A DNA stretch of 64,000 nt from an uncultured Flavobacteriales bacterium. Its GTDB lineage: Bacteria; Bacteroidota; Bacteroidia; Flavobacteriales; Schleiferiaceae. This document shows positions 41,529-50,701 of this stretch, one piece after another; within the stretch, counting starts at the first letter, position 1; each line of letters opens with the position of its first letter. The position numbers and the translations under genes are program-made. The notes below the pieces were generated by a model. It made no database searches. It worked only from the letters and a program-made list of their open reading frames with translations, and was not told the DNA's origin. The stretch spans positions 1,478,459-1,542,458 of the forward strand of contig CAJXKC010000001.1 of NCBI GenBank assembly GCA_913055685.1, written 5' to 3'.

Positions 41529-42440
41529 TTAGGCCATGTTGCGGTAGGCGCGGGGACTGTAGCCGGTTTTGGCTTTAAATAAATTACTGAAGTGCTGAGG
41601 GTATTCAAAGCCTAAGGAATAGGCAATCTCACTAATCGATTCCCCGCTATTGCGCAGTTTGCGCTTGGCTTTATCTAAAATAAAAAGGTGGATATGCTCC
41701 TGGGCACTTTTACCGGTCTCTTTTTTCAATAAGTCGCTGAGGTAATTGGCAGATAAATTCAATTGCTCGGCGCAGTACTGTACACTGGGTATTCCCAGTA
41801 CTTCCAATTCAGATTTGTAAAAGCCTTTTAAAACGCCTTCGAACTTGGAAATAAAATCGCTGTTGAGCTTGGCACGTGTAATAAATTGACGGTCGTAAAA
41901 GCGCAGGCAATAGTCTAGCATAAGCTCAATATTGGCGACGATGAGCTTCTGACTGTGGCGGTCGAGATTCTGACTGTATTCGCGGATAATTTTATCCCGC
42001 AATTCTTCGATGGTTTGGCGCTCTTCGTCCGATAAATGAAGGGCTTCCCGCACTTCATATTGAAAGAAGTTATACTCCTCAATTTTATCCGCTAGGGTCG
42101 ATTTATGCAGCAAATCGGGATGAAAGGCGAGGATCCAACCGGCATGTGGATTTTCGGTTTCCGGGGAGTCAAGCTCCATCTCCATCGTCTGGCCCGGACT
42201 TGTAAATATGAGCGTCCCGTCTTCATAATCGTAGGAATTTCGACCATAACGTAGGGTCCCACATTCCCCGAGCTTAAACATCACCTGATAAAAGCCAGGT
42301 ATAATTTTAGCACCTTGAAAACTGAGAGGCATTTTAAAGTCTTTCGGCATCACCACCGTAACAAGGGGATGCTTAGGGCTGGGCAGGCCCATGAGCTCAT
42401 GGGCCTTTACAATGCTGTCTATAGTAATGATGGTCGACAT
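41529..42440 (-). CDS. AraC family transcriptional regulator
   Basis: 303 residues from the ATG at 42440. N-terminal cupin-like sensor region (about 1-170) and a C-terminal pair of helix-turn-helix motifs (LNLSANYLSDLLKKETG and GESISEIAYSLGFEYPQHF, with FKAKTGYSPRAYR at the end) typical of AraC/XylS. The start MSTIITIDSIVKAHELMGL is chosen because a TATTTTAG box ends 4 nt upstream and the block matches the usual N terminus of this subgroup. The SDR oxidoreductase gene immediately upstream on the same strand is a likely regulated partner. Confidence 0.9.
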   Translation of the reverse strand: MSTIITIDSIVKAHELMGLPSPKHPLVTVVMPKDFKMPLSFQGAKIIPGFYQVMFKLGECGTLRYGRNSYDYEDGTLIFTSPGQTMEMELDSPETENPHAGWILAFHPDLLHKSTLADKIEEYNFFQYEVREALHLSDEERQTIEELRDKIIREYSQNLDRHSQKLIVANIELMLDYCLRFYDRQFITRAKLNSDFISKFEGVLKGFYKSELEVLGIPSVQYCAEQLNLSANYLSDLLKKETGKSAQEHIHLFILDKAKRKLRNSGESISEIAYSLGFEYPQHFSNLFKAKTGYSPRAYRNMA

Positions 42441-42444
42441 CGGT

Positions 42445-42452
42445 CTAAAATA
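42445..42452 (-). promoter_or_regulatory. -7 promoter box TATTTTAG of the AraC gene
   Basis: Exactly 4 nt upstream of the ATG at 42440 on the minus strand. It decides the start in favour of 42440 and suggests a leaderless mRNA. Confidence 0.45.
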
Positions 42453-42490
42453 CAAATTCAATTTTCAGGGTACGGCAAGGTATTTTTATC

Positions 42491-43303
42491 CTATTTAAAC
42501 TGACTTAAAAGGAGCTTGTCGAAAGTGCGATCACTCACCCAGCGACGTAAGGTAACCAAAGGTTTAGCCATATAACCTTTAAGATAGCGGGTTTTCGGTT
42601 TATTTACGGTGGCAGCTTTGGCGATTTCTTGGCCGAGGAGATCAACCGGACTAAGTTTAGATCCGCTGGTGTCCATGGCGCTTGTAACTTGGTTTACAAA
42701 GTCGGCATAAGGTCCATGGCCCGAAACTTTCTTTAGGCTTTCCATCGCAATATTTCCCCATTCGGTTTCAATCCCGCCGGGCTCTACTACCACCACGTCG
42801 ATGCCAAACTGTTTTACTTCTAAACGCAGGCAGTCGCTCCAGCCTTCTAAGGCAAATTTGGTAGCATGATACCAAGCCCCCATCGGGGTATAGATCTTAC
42901 CGCCCATAGAGGAGATGTTTACAATACGACCCGATTTTTGTGCCCGCATATGTGGCAATACCAATTGGGTAATACGGGCCAAGCCAAAGAGGTTTACCTC
43001 AAATTGACGCTTGGCTTCCGCAATGGGTACTTCTTCCACCGAACCATAGGATCCATAGCCCGCATTATTAATTAGTACATCAATACGTCCTTCCTTCGCG
43101 ATGATTTCATTGACAACGGCCTCAATTGAGGCATCATCGGTGAGATCTAAAGCCAATACGCCCATGCCTTTTTCGGCTAAATCTTGCATGCGCTCGGTAC
43201 GACGGGCGGCACCGTAAACGGTATGCCCTTGGGCCTGTAAAAAATTGGCGGTCGACTTTCCCATTCCTGAACTGGCTCCGGTTATTAAAACTACTTTTTT
43301 CAT
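42491..43303 (-). CDS. SDR family oxidoreductase
   Basis: 270 residues with the cofactor motif TGASSGMGK, the NNAGYG structural motif, the catalytic serine in ISSMGG and the YHATK Tyr-Lys pair. The region after the active site (VVVEPGGIETEWG) matches oxidoreductases induced together with AraC regulators, which act on aldehydes or ketones. Its own promoter has TACTTTTG 53 nt upstream of the ATG. The substrate is unknown. Confidence 0.9.
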   Translation of the reverse strand: MKKVVLITGASSGMGKSTANFLQAQGHTVYGAARRTERMQDLAEKGMGVLALDLTDDASIEAVVNEIIAKEGRIDVLINNAGYGSYGSVEEVPIAEAKRQFEVNLFGLARITQLVLPHMRAQKSGRIVNISSMGGKIYTPMGAWYHATKFALEGWSDCLRLEVKQFGIDVVVVEPGGIETEWGNIAMESLKKVSGHGPYADFVNQVTSAMDTSGSKLSPVDLLGQEIAKAATVNKPKTRYLKGYMAKPLVTLRRWVSDRTFDKLLLSQFK

Positions 43304-43356
43304 ATCCTAAATTATTTGTTTTTGCTTCTGTTTCGCCGCTCTTTGCAGCAACAGGA

Positions 43357-43364
43357 CAAAAGTA
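43357..43364 (-). promoter_or_regulatory. -7 promoter box TACTTTTG of the SDR gene
   Basis: Exact TAnnTTTG match on the minus strand, leaving a leader of about 45-50 nt. It shares the 152-bp divergent region with the pseudouridine synthase promoter. Confidence 0.5.
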
Positions 43365-43442
43365 GAATCAAGCAAGGCTAGCTTACTTAAAGATATTCGG
43401 GGAAGACTAAAGGATTTCCCCGAATTAAGCCAAAACAGCTTT

Positions 43443-43450
43443 TATATTTG
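43443..43450 (+). promoter_or_regulatory. -7 promoter box TATATTTG of the pseudouridine synthase gene
   Basis: Exact TAnnTTTG match ending 5 nt before the TTG start codon at 43456. No other ATG, GTG or TTG in frame precedes the conserved N terminus, so the mRNA is probably leaderless with a TTG start. Confidence 0.6.
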
Positions 43451-43455
43451 CGGCC

Positions 43456-45141
43456 TTGGAAAACTATTTTACCCCTTTTACCAGCGATATTTCGGAATTT
43501 GAACTTCCGAAAGCCTTCGACTTTCCCTTCTATTACACGCCGCATCCCTTGGCCCAGCGTGCCGCAGAGGAATTGCAGCAATATTTAAGGCAACAAAACG
43601 ACTGGTATCACGACTTCGGTATGGAGCCCCATAGCTCCCCTAAAGCTTGCGGTAAAATGTTTGGGGTCTTGGTGGTGCGGAATCAAGAGGGAGAGCTGGG
43701 TTACCTCAAAGCCTTTTCGGGTAAAATGGTAGACACCATGCGCTTGCCTCCCTTTGTGCCTCCAGTTTTTGATACCCTAGTGGAAGGCGAGTTTTACAAA
43801 AGGGGAGAGGCCGAACTCAATGTGCTTAATGCCCGTTTGGCCGAATTGGAATCCGATCAACATTACCTGGACCTGGAAAAACAATGGCGAGACTTTCAAA
43901 GCGAGGCTGAAGAGCAGCTGATGCAATTAAGGCAAAGCAATAAAAAGGCCAAGCAAATACGGGATCAGCGCAGAAAGCAAGCGAAGGCCGAATTAAGTCT
44001 TCAGGAGCAGCAGGCTTTGGAAGAAGTATTGCGCAAGGAAAGTACCCATCTTAGTTACCAAGTGAAAAAGTTGAAGTTGGCTTTGGAGGAAAAGGAAGCG
44101 GCTTTAAAAGCCGAGCTTAAACCCTACCGAGAGGAAATCGAAAGCCTGCGGGAAGCACGCAAAACCAAATCGGCTGGCCTACAGGTGCAAATCTTTAAGG
44201 AGTTCCAATTCCTAAATGCGGAACAAGAGAAAGAATCACTCTACACTATTTTCAAAAATGCGGTCAATGAGAATCCACCGGCTGGTGCCGGAGACTGCGC
44301 AGCGCCCAAACTTCTGCATTTTGCTTATCAGCAGCAGCTAGAGCCAATTTGCATGGCGGAGTTCTGGTGGGGGCGTCCCCCACGTAATGAGGTGCGTAAG
44401 CATTTGCAATACTATACTTCATGCCGAGGGAAATGCGAGCCTATTTTAGGGCATATGCTTAATGGTTTAAAGGTGCAGCCCAACCCTATGCTGCAGAAGG
44501 CTAATGCTCCCGAAGCATTGGAATTGCTCTACCAAGACGAACATTTGGTGGCGGTAAATAAACCACATGAGTTTTTATCGGTGCCAGGGAAACTGGTAGA
44601 AGACTCGGTCTATTTACGCATGAAAGAGCAGTTTCCGGAAGCGACCGGTCCGCTTATCGTGCACCGCCTGGATATGTCGACCTCCGGAATTTTACTCATT
44701 CCCCTCTCCCGCGAAGCGCATAAAAATTTGCAATGGCAATTTAAGAAGCGCACGGTGCGAAAGACTTACCTCGCGGTTTTGGAAGGGCTGGTTTCTGAGG
44801 AAGAGGGACTGATTAATTTACCCTTACGCGTGGATCTCGACGATCGTCCCCGGCAATTGGTCTGCTACGATTACGGCAAACCCGCCGTTACCAAATGGAA
44901 GGTTTTAGCGCGTAGGGAAGGGGAGACCTTAATTCAATTTCACCCCATTACGGGCCGAACGCATCAGTTGCGCGTCCATGCCGCTCATGCCGATGGCTTA
45001 GGCTGCCCTATTAAAGGTGATGATTTATACGGAAGAGCAGCCGATCGACTATACCTCCATGCGGCTAAAATTGAGTTTAAACATCCCATTAGCGGCGAAG
45101 ACTTGCTTATTAACGCGCCGGTAAACTGGGCAAGCTTCTAA
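43456..45141 (+). CDS. RluA family RNA pseudouridine synthase, large Bacteroidota form
   Basis: 561 residues, twice the length of RluA. The N-terminal 300 residues are a coiled-coil rich extension beginning ENYFTPFTSDISEFELPKAF, with long Lys/Glu/Gln helices at about 120-250. The C-terminal catalytic domain has HRLDMSTSG (catalytic Asp near residue 404) and the GRTHQLRVH block. A TTG start is used because the conserved N terminus begins there, an in-frame stop lies 27 nt upstream, and the next ATG is only at 43621. Isomerises uridines in rRNA or tRNA; the site is not predictable. Confidence 0.88.
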   Translation: MENYFTPFTSDISEFELPKAFDFPFYYTPHPLAQRAAEELQQYLRQQNDWYHDFGMEPHSSPKACGKMFGVLVVRNQEGELGYLKAFSGKMVDTMRLPPFVPPVFDTLVEGEFYKRGEAELNVLNARLAELESDQHYLDLEKQWRDFQSEAEEQLMQLRQSNKKAKQIRDQRRKQAKAELSLQEQQALEEVLRKESTHLSYQVKKLKLALEEKEAALKAELKPYREEIESLREARKTKSAGLQVQIFKEFQFLNAEQEKESLYTIFKNAVNENPPAGAGDCAAPKLLHFAYQQQLEPICMAEFWWGRPPRNEVRKHLQYYTSCRGKCEPILGHMLNGLKVQPNPMLQKANAPEALELLYQDEHLVAVNKPHEFLSVPGKLVEDSVYLRMKEQFPEATGPLIVHRLDMSTSGILLIPLSREAHKNLQWQFKKRTVRKTYLAVLEGLVSEEEGLINLPLRVDLDDRPRQLVCYDYGKPAVTKWKVLARREGETLIQFHPITGRTHQLRVHAAHADGLGCPIKGDDLYGRAADRLYLHAAKIEFKHPISGEDLLINAPVNWASF

Positions 45142-45210
45142 TTAATAGCACTTTAGCGCAGCTTCTGGAATTTTATCGTAGCTTTAGCCTAAACACCAAT
45201 CAAGCAAATA

Positions 45211-46224
45211 GTGCTAAACCGATACCTTTTCTTGGGGGCCTTGGCCTTGGCTACCCTTTTCCTCAGTGTCCATGAATGGTACTGGGGGCAAATTCAACAT
45301 TGGCCTAAGGGGCATGATCTTGAAAGTTTAGATGTTTGGGCCGATCAAAGAGCTCGGGTAGCAGAGCTTAGCGAGGAGGATGTGATCATTCTGGGTTCAT
45401 CACGCGCCCATTTCAATATCAATATCCATCGCTGGGATTCTCTAACGGGCCGCCGACCTTTACAACTAGCCTATCCGGGAAGTTCACCCTTGCATCCCAT
45501 CGAGGATATCATCGAGAAAACAGATTTTAGGGGAACTTTAGTCATTGGAGTAGCGCCGGGTTTATTTTATACCGTGGCCGGCACTTGGCCCGCCAATCGC
45601 GGCAAGGCGCTTGTAGATCGCTATTACAATCGAACCTATGCCCAACGCTTTAATCAATGGGTTTACGATTTCATCGATCCCCATTTTCATTACCTCAATC
45701 AGGAGATTTCCTACGAATCTTTGATCGACTACCTACCCATTCCCAATCGGGATTCGATCAATGACCCCGACTTATGGCCCCCGATGGTTAGGATGGATGC
45801 ATACCGCAATATTCGTATGATTCCCATCATGGAAAACGATACGGCGCATCAGCGAAAGCAAAAGAAAATCTGGTTTAACCCCAATCCCAAAAACCGTGCG
45901 GCTGATACTATTGATGCGATCATGAATCATTACCAGCAGCTTTTTCAACAGTTTAAGGATCGCGGCGGTAAAGTGGCTTTTGTAAATGGCCCGGTTACGG
46001 GATATTACCTCAAACATCAACCAGTACTTTGGCCTCGAGAAGACTATTGGGACCGGCTCCTAAATGAATGCGGCTGCCCGGGTTATCATTACCTTGATCA
46101 TCCCGAAACTAGCATAATGGAGCCCCCAGAATGGTCGCATCTCAATCGTCGCGATGCCGATCGCTTCACCGAAATTTTAGTCGAACACCTCCGAGAGGAT
46201 AAACTGATTTCCGATGCTCTTTAA
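45211..46224 (+). CDS. SGNH-like membrane-anchored protein, partner of the MBOAT acyltransferase
   Basis: 337 residues from a GTG start with a TAGCTTTA -7-like box 24 nt upstream. One N-terminal membrane helix (about 5-20), then a periplasmic domain with IILGSSRAHFN (Ser nucleophile block) and the C-terminal EWSHLNRRDADRF (candidate catalytic histidine), as in SGNH/DltD/AlgX-type hydrolases. It overlaps the MBOAT gene by 11 bp. In such pairs the MBOAT protein moves acyl groups across the membrane and the SGNH partner transfers them to a polysaccharide or teichoic-like acceptor. The acceptor is unknown. Confidence 0.78.
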   Translation: MLNRYLFLGALALATLFLSVHEWYWGQIQHWPKGHDLESLDVWADQRARVAELSEEDVIILGSSRAHFNINIHRWDSLTGRRPLQLAYPGSSPLHPIEDIIEKTDFRGTLVIGVAPGLFYTVAGTWPANRGKALVDRYYNRTYAQRFNQWVYDFIDPHFHYLNQEISYESLIDYLPIPNRDSINDPDLWPPMVRMDAYRNIRMIPIMENDTAHQRKQKKIWFNPNPKNRAADTIDAIMNHYQQLFQQFKDRGGKVAFVNGPVTGYYLKHQPVLWPREDYWDRLLNECGCPGYHYLDHPETSIMEPPEWSHLNRRDADRFTEILVEHLREDKLISDAL

Positions 46225-47629
46225 TTCCCTTGGTTTTTTCGTCTTTTTCGGGCTAGTACTCATTTTCTACTATCTGCTGCCGCTTAGTTGGAAGCAAAAG
46301 AAAATTATGCTCCTCTTGGCCAGCTACATCTTTTACGGCCTCTGGAACCCGCCACTTATCTTGCTTTTATGGATTTCTACTTTAATCGATTGGACCGCCG
46401 GGCAAAAGCTTGCTAAGGTGGAGGCCAAAGCCAAACGAAGGTTTTGGTTGCTCCTTAGTATGGCGGTAAACCTCGGATTTTTGGGCTTCTTTAAATACGG
46501 AAACTTCTTACTGGAAAACTTTCAGCAGATGCTGGCCCTTTTTGGTCAGGATTACCAGCCACCCAAATGGGATATTCTTTTACCGATGGGAATATCATTC
46601 TACACTTTCCAGACCATGTCTTATACCATTGATTTGTACAAGAAAAAAATTGAGCCTGCCCGAAGCTTTTTGGACTTTTCCCTCTATGTAACCTTTTTTC
46701 CGCAGTTGGTAGCTGGTCCCATCGTGCGTTCGGATGCTTTAATTCCCCAGTTTTACGAGCCGAAACGAGCTAGTGAAAGTGCCTTCTTCTTAGGCTTCCT
46801 ACTGCTTACCATTGGCCTCTTCGAGAAAATGGTCTTCGCCGATTCGCTGCTAAGTCCGGTTGCTGACGCTATATTTGGCTCAAAGGAGGCGCTTTTACCA
46901 TTGGACGCCTGGACGGGAGTACTAGCATTCTCCGGACAGATATTTTTTGATTTTGCTGGCTATTCCCTTTGTGCCATCGGTATCGCCATGATGTTGGGTT
47001 TTAGTCTGCCCGATAACTTCCGCTATCCCTACGGCTCCATAGGCTTTTCTGAGTTTTGGGGTCGCTGGCATATCTCGCTTTCCAGCTGGTTGCGCGACTA
47101 CCTCTACATTCCTTTGGGCGGAAACCGGAAAGGATTTAGTCGGACACAAATAAACCTAATGCTAACCATGCTTTTGGGTGGTTTATGGCATGGAGCCTCC
47201 TGGACCTTTGTGGTGTGGGGCTTTCTTCATGGTTCTTACCTAATTATCGAACGCCTCGTACGACTACGCTGGCCGGTAAAACCCAGTAAGGGCTTTATTC
47301 AGGTGATTCTGGCCTTCCTTACTTTTTCGGCGGTGAATATTACTTGGGTCTTCTTTAGAGCCGAAGATTTTAAATCGGCCTGGCGCTTACTACTGTCCCT
47401 CTTTTACCTTGGCGGTGAAAAGGCAGTACTAACAAGCAATTTTATGGTGCTTACCCTCTTGCTCATGAGTTTAGTTTTCTTTGGGCACTATGCCATGCGT
47501 AAACATTCCTTGGTGCAGCTCATCGAGAAAAGTCCCCGCTGGCTTATTTTGAGTCTTTGGGGCATTATGTTATTCGCCCTCTTTACCGTTCAGTCATCGG
47601 GCGAGCAGTTTATTTATTTTCAGTTTTAG
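46214..47629 (+). CDS. MBOAT family O-acyltransferase (AlgI-like)
   Basis: 471 residues with about eleven membrane segments. Diagnostic blocks are PMGISFYTFQTMSYTIDLYKK (across residues 119-139), FPQLVAGPIVR, FWGRWHISLSSWLRDYLYIPLGG and GGLWHGASWTF, the last holding the invariant catalytic histidine. Similar proteins O-acetylate alginate, peptidoglycan-linked or surface polysaccharides. It is coupled to the SGNH-like gene upstream (11-bp overlap). No capsule or alginate biosynthesis genes are nearby, so the glycan target is not known. Confidence 0.92.
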   Translation: MLFNSLGFFVFFGLVLIFYYLLPLSWKQKKIMLLLASYIFYGLWNPPLILLLWISTLIDWTAGQKLAKVEAKAKRRFWLLLSMAVNLGFLGFFKYGNFLLENFQQMLALFGQDYQPPKWDILLPMGISFYTFQTMSYTIDLYKKKIEPARSFLDFSLYVTFFPQLVAGPIVRSDALIPQFYEPKRASESAFFLGFLLLTIGLFEKMVFADSLLSPVADAIFGSKEALLPLDAWTGVLAFSGQIFFDFAGYSLCAIGIAMMLGFSLPDNFRYPYGSIGFSEFWGRWHISLSSWLRDYLYIPLGGNRKGFSRTQINLMLTMLLGGLWHGASWTFVVWGFLHGSYLIIERLVRLRWPVKPSKGFIQVILAFLTFSAVNITWVFFRAEDFKSAWRLLLSLFYLGGEKAVLTSNFMVLTLLLMSLVFFGHYAMRKHSLVQLIEKSPRWLILSLWGIMLFALFTVQSSGEQFIYFQF

Positions 47630-48059
47630 AGTTAAGGACTCTGGCTTGAATGGAAGGGTCTAAAAACTTTAGGTCAGCCACAAGATCTGCTTTAGGATGA
47701 ATATTCTTTTGCAGGGGATGCCTCTCTTCCGCGAAGAGCTTAAGTACTTGTATTCCTTCCTCTTGGTCAAGCAAAGCTAAACTTAAGGCTGCACTGTATA
47801 CTTGATCTTCATCTTTGCTTTTTAAAGCTTCTAGCAGATAGTTAATGGGCAGGTCTTTAAAGCCCGATTTAGCGAAAAGCTCCAAGCAATAAAGGGGCTC
47901 GGGTTCTTGAAATGCGAAATCGCAAATGATTGGGGAAGCATAGGCTTGACTTAATTTATGAAGCCCTTCCATAAACCAGTCGCAGTCCTCCGGATTAAAA
48001 CCGTGTAGGCTTTGTTCTAGTTTTTGGTAAGCTTTTCGCAGGGATTCTAGATCACACAT
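47610..48059 (-). CDS. Small helical-repeat (HEAT-like) protein
   Basis: 149 residues without signal peptide. Consecutive amphipathic helices (LPINYLLEALKSKDEDQVYSAALSLAL, across residues 72-98) look like HEAT/armadillo-type repeats, which usually bind proteins. Starts at ATG with Cys2. It converges with the MBOAT gene, overlapping by 20 bp. No specific function. Confidence 0.55.
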   Translation of the reverse strand: MCDLESLRKAYQKLEQSLHGFNPEDCDWFMEGLHKLSQAYASPIICDFAFQEPEPLYCLELFAKSGFKDLPINYLLEALKSKDEDQVYSAALSLALLDQEEGIQVLKLFAEERHPLQKNIHPKADLVADLKFLDPSIQARVLNSKTENK

Positions 48060-48076
48060 TAAAGCTAGTCAATAGT

Positions 48077-48628
48077 TTAGCCTCTAACCCCAATTGCAGT
48101 GGCCTTTTTCACGTTTTCCTTCAGCATTTTGCGCTCTTTTGGAGTATCTGAAAAGGGGACCCCGTCGTATAGCGTTTTAAAGCCTTGGTAATATTTAGCA
48201 TCCATGGCCGATGTCTTGTAATCATTGGCGATTTCTGCCGGACTAATACCATATTTCTTCGATGATTTAGAATAGGTTTTAACCGCAATACGATTGAAAT
48301 AACCATCCGAGTTTTTCATTTGGTATTGAAGGATTACCACTCTTTCACCGGCGGAGAGTTTGTACTTGGAGCTGCGCACTTTTAAATCTGGCGTGGACCA
48401 CATTTTCTTGCGCGCTTTTTTCAAGTTTTTATAGCCATCTGAAGAGAAAGTAGCGGGTAGCATATCGGTTTTATAACTGTCTTCACTAGGGTTGCCATTA
48501 TTACTCTTTCGACTTTTCACCATTTTGTGGACGATGTAATACACCTCTTTGGATTCTTGACCGAATGTATTTTGTGGAAGGATAATTGCTAGGAAAAGTC
48601 CTAGGCTAAAAAGGATGTACTTGATCAT
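48077..48628 (-). CDS. Secreted hypothetical protein
   Basis: 183 residues from the ATG at 48628; the frame extends three codons to a TTG at 48637. Signal peptide (ends NTFGQES). The mature part is basic and serine/lysine-rich (HKMVKSRKSNNGNPSED) without a recognised domain. It follows a small membrane protein gene by 5 bp and precedes the helical-repeat gene by 17 bp, giving a three-gene minus-strand operon. Confidence 0.6.
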   Translation of the reverse strand: MIKYILFSLGLFLAIILPQNTFGQESKEVYYIVHKMVKSRKSNNGNPSEDSYKTDMLPATFSSDGYKNLKKARKKMWSTPDLKVRSSKYKLSAGERVVILQYQMKNSDGYFNRIAVKTYSKSSKKYGISPAEIANDYKTSAMDAKYYQGFKTLYDGVPFSDTPKERKMLKENVKKATAIGVRG

Positions 48629-48633
48629 GTGAT

Positions 48634-48882
48634 TCAATTGAGATTTCGCTTTTTCACTTCCGCCTGCAGCAGTCGATATTGCTTGGGTTTCTTAAGCAGC
48701 AGGTAGATTAGGAAAAGGGGAATTAGGGCTAAGAAGCCCCAAGCATTAGTAAAGAGTCCATAAAAGAGGATGCCAATCAGAAAACCAATAAAAAAAGCAT
48801 CCCAGATTGGCTTAGGTCGGTTTTCATCGGCCCTAGCCAAAAGTGCCTCATCACTTAGCTTGGCAATTTCTTCTGCATTCAT
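48634..48882 (-). CDS. Small membrane protein
   Basis: 82 residues: a polar N terminus (MNAEEIAKLSDEALLARADENRP), then two close membrane helices (about 31-45 and 49-62) and a basic C-terminal tail. No family recognised. First gene of the short operon. Confidence 0.6.
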   Translation of the reverse strand: MNAEEIAKLSDEALLARADENRPKPIWDAFFIGFLIGILFYGLFTNAWGFLALIPLFLIYLLLKKPKQYRLLQAEVKKRNLN

Positions 48883-48951
48883 TTTAATAAGAATTGGTAT
48901 TCCAATTTAGGGAATTTTGGGAAGGCTTGGTTTTTAGGACCTTGCCACGCT

Positions 48952-50352
48952 TTAGCGTTTTAAGCTAAGATGACCCTTCTCCTCAATTAGGTCATTGGAA
49001 TGATTTCGGTAGCGTACTTTCCAGAAATAAACCCCATCGCTACATTCCTTTCCTTGATGACGGCCATCCCAGCCCTCTGAGTCCAAAGGACCCCGGTAGA
49101 GTACTTGCCCCCAGCGATTTAGGATAATCATTTCTCCCTGCAAGCCATCAGCACTTAAATACGGATAGAAATAATCGTTAAGACCATCATTATTGGGACT
49201 AAAGAAATTGGGCATGCTTAAGGTCGGACTGCAATCGTAAAACTCAATTTGCACCGTGTCGCTAACTATTCCGCAAGGATGATTGAGGCTAAGCCAATAT
49301 AGACCGGCCTCAATGACCTTGTAAACAGTGTCCTTGCTACCGTCTTGCCATTGGAAATTTTCATTAGCTAAATTGGCGAATAAGCTTAGGGTGTCGCCTT
49401 GGCATAGAATAGTATCGGCTCCCAAACTAAAGCTCACTTCGGGGTAGATGTCCACTGTAACTCGGGCGCTATCTTGTTTTCCATAAATGAGGTAAGTGGT
49501 ACGTTTTCGCGGTGCTACTCTTATCCTTCGCTGTTGCGAGAGTATTTGCTGCGGAGCACTGTCTACCGCCCAGCCCAAGATCGAGTCACCAGTGGCTTTC
49601 AAATCAATGGAGTCCCCCGAGCAAATAATGGTGTCCGCGGGTGCCCCAACCGAAATTTGTTTTACCAGTATGTCGTCGATATAGTAATACGACAGCATTA
49701 ATCTACCGATATTGAGAGTGCTTGAATTGGTAAGCGTATCCCCTAAAAAATTGCCAATAAGCAGGTACTCTTCTGCCTTTTGGGCTTGGAAATAGCCGGA
49801 TATTTTCACCCAGTTAAGCGTATCACTTATTATAGTCGATTCTTTAATCTGAGGGCTATAATCTAAATAAGTGTAATGGGTCGAAGGATAGTTAATCAGC
49901 GTATCGGAGAAGTACATCCCCAAATTATTAGAAGCTACTGCGGATTCATCGGCAAGTGAGACATACATTTCAGCATAGTACTTTTCACCGGTCTTTAAAG
50001 GCTTAGTTAGTTTTACCGATAAATACTCCGCGTAATTGGTGAAAATAAAGGGACTGTGATTAATTATCCCGGCCATAAACTGTCCACTACGGGGGGCTTG
50101 CTGTCCCACTTTTAAGGGATGCTGTGAAAAGCAATGTAGGGTGCAAAGACTGTCTACCAGCGAGTTGTATACATCGGACGTGCCACCGCTGGGAATAAAC
50201 CAATCTTGCACGGCCGCACTTAACTCACTGGGTAGTTACACGAAGTCACAAAGCAAAGAATCATAGCCTTCAAAACTTGGGTTGGGTACGAGATTCTGAC
50301 TTAGACTAGGCCAGCTAAGTACAATAAATAGACAGAAGTAAAACTTTTTCAA
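48952..50352 (-). pseudogene. T9SS type B (gliding motility-associated C-terminal domain) secreted protein interrupted by one in-frame stop
   Basis: Reading from a TTG start at 50352 gives a signal peptide and start of the mature protein (MKKFYFCLFIVLSWPSLSQ, then NLVPNPSFEGYDSLLCDFV), then a TAA at 50236-50238. The same frame continues LPSELSAAVQDWFIPSGG to the end at 48952. NLVPNPSFE and WFIPSGGTSD belong to one conserved N-terminal module, so the stop splits a single gene of about 467 codons. The C terminus (PNFFSPNNDGLNDYFYP onward, ending EKGHLSLKR) is an intact T9SS type B sorting domain. It is a pseudogene, a sequencing error or a read-through case. From a GTG at 50211 a signal-less protein could be made. 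Confidence 0.8.
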
Positions 50353-50701
50353 AGGGGCGAAGCGAATGAGGGTTTTGGGTTTTACGGTTTAGCTAGTCAA
50401 AAATTAGCAAATTCCGCGACTCTGACTACAAAGTATTATTCAAAGGCCATTTTCAATGATTTTGCAGCTTATAAAAAGAGTTTTATCCAAGCAATTTTAC
50501 CCTAATCAGCAAAGAGTTCTTAGCCGTTGGGAATAAGGTTTCCTTTAGCACTTGAAGGTAAAATATTGGGTTTAGAAGCAATAGCGCCGGTCTCTTGTGA
50601 TAGGAGAATTTGATTAAAGCAGTTTAAGGTGGGTATTTTTGGCTAAAAAACTCAGGATATTAAAACCTTTTAGATTAAAATACTTTCTCAGCTACAAGTC
50701 C
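50353..50701. other. Gene-free stretch of 349 bp
   Basis: AT-rich sequence between the interrupted T9SS gene and the acetolactate decarboxylase gene. I see no coding frame, RNA gene, terminator with a good stem, or clear repeat. Confidence 0.5.
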
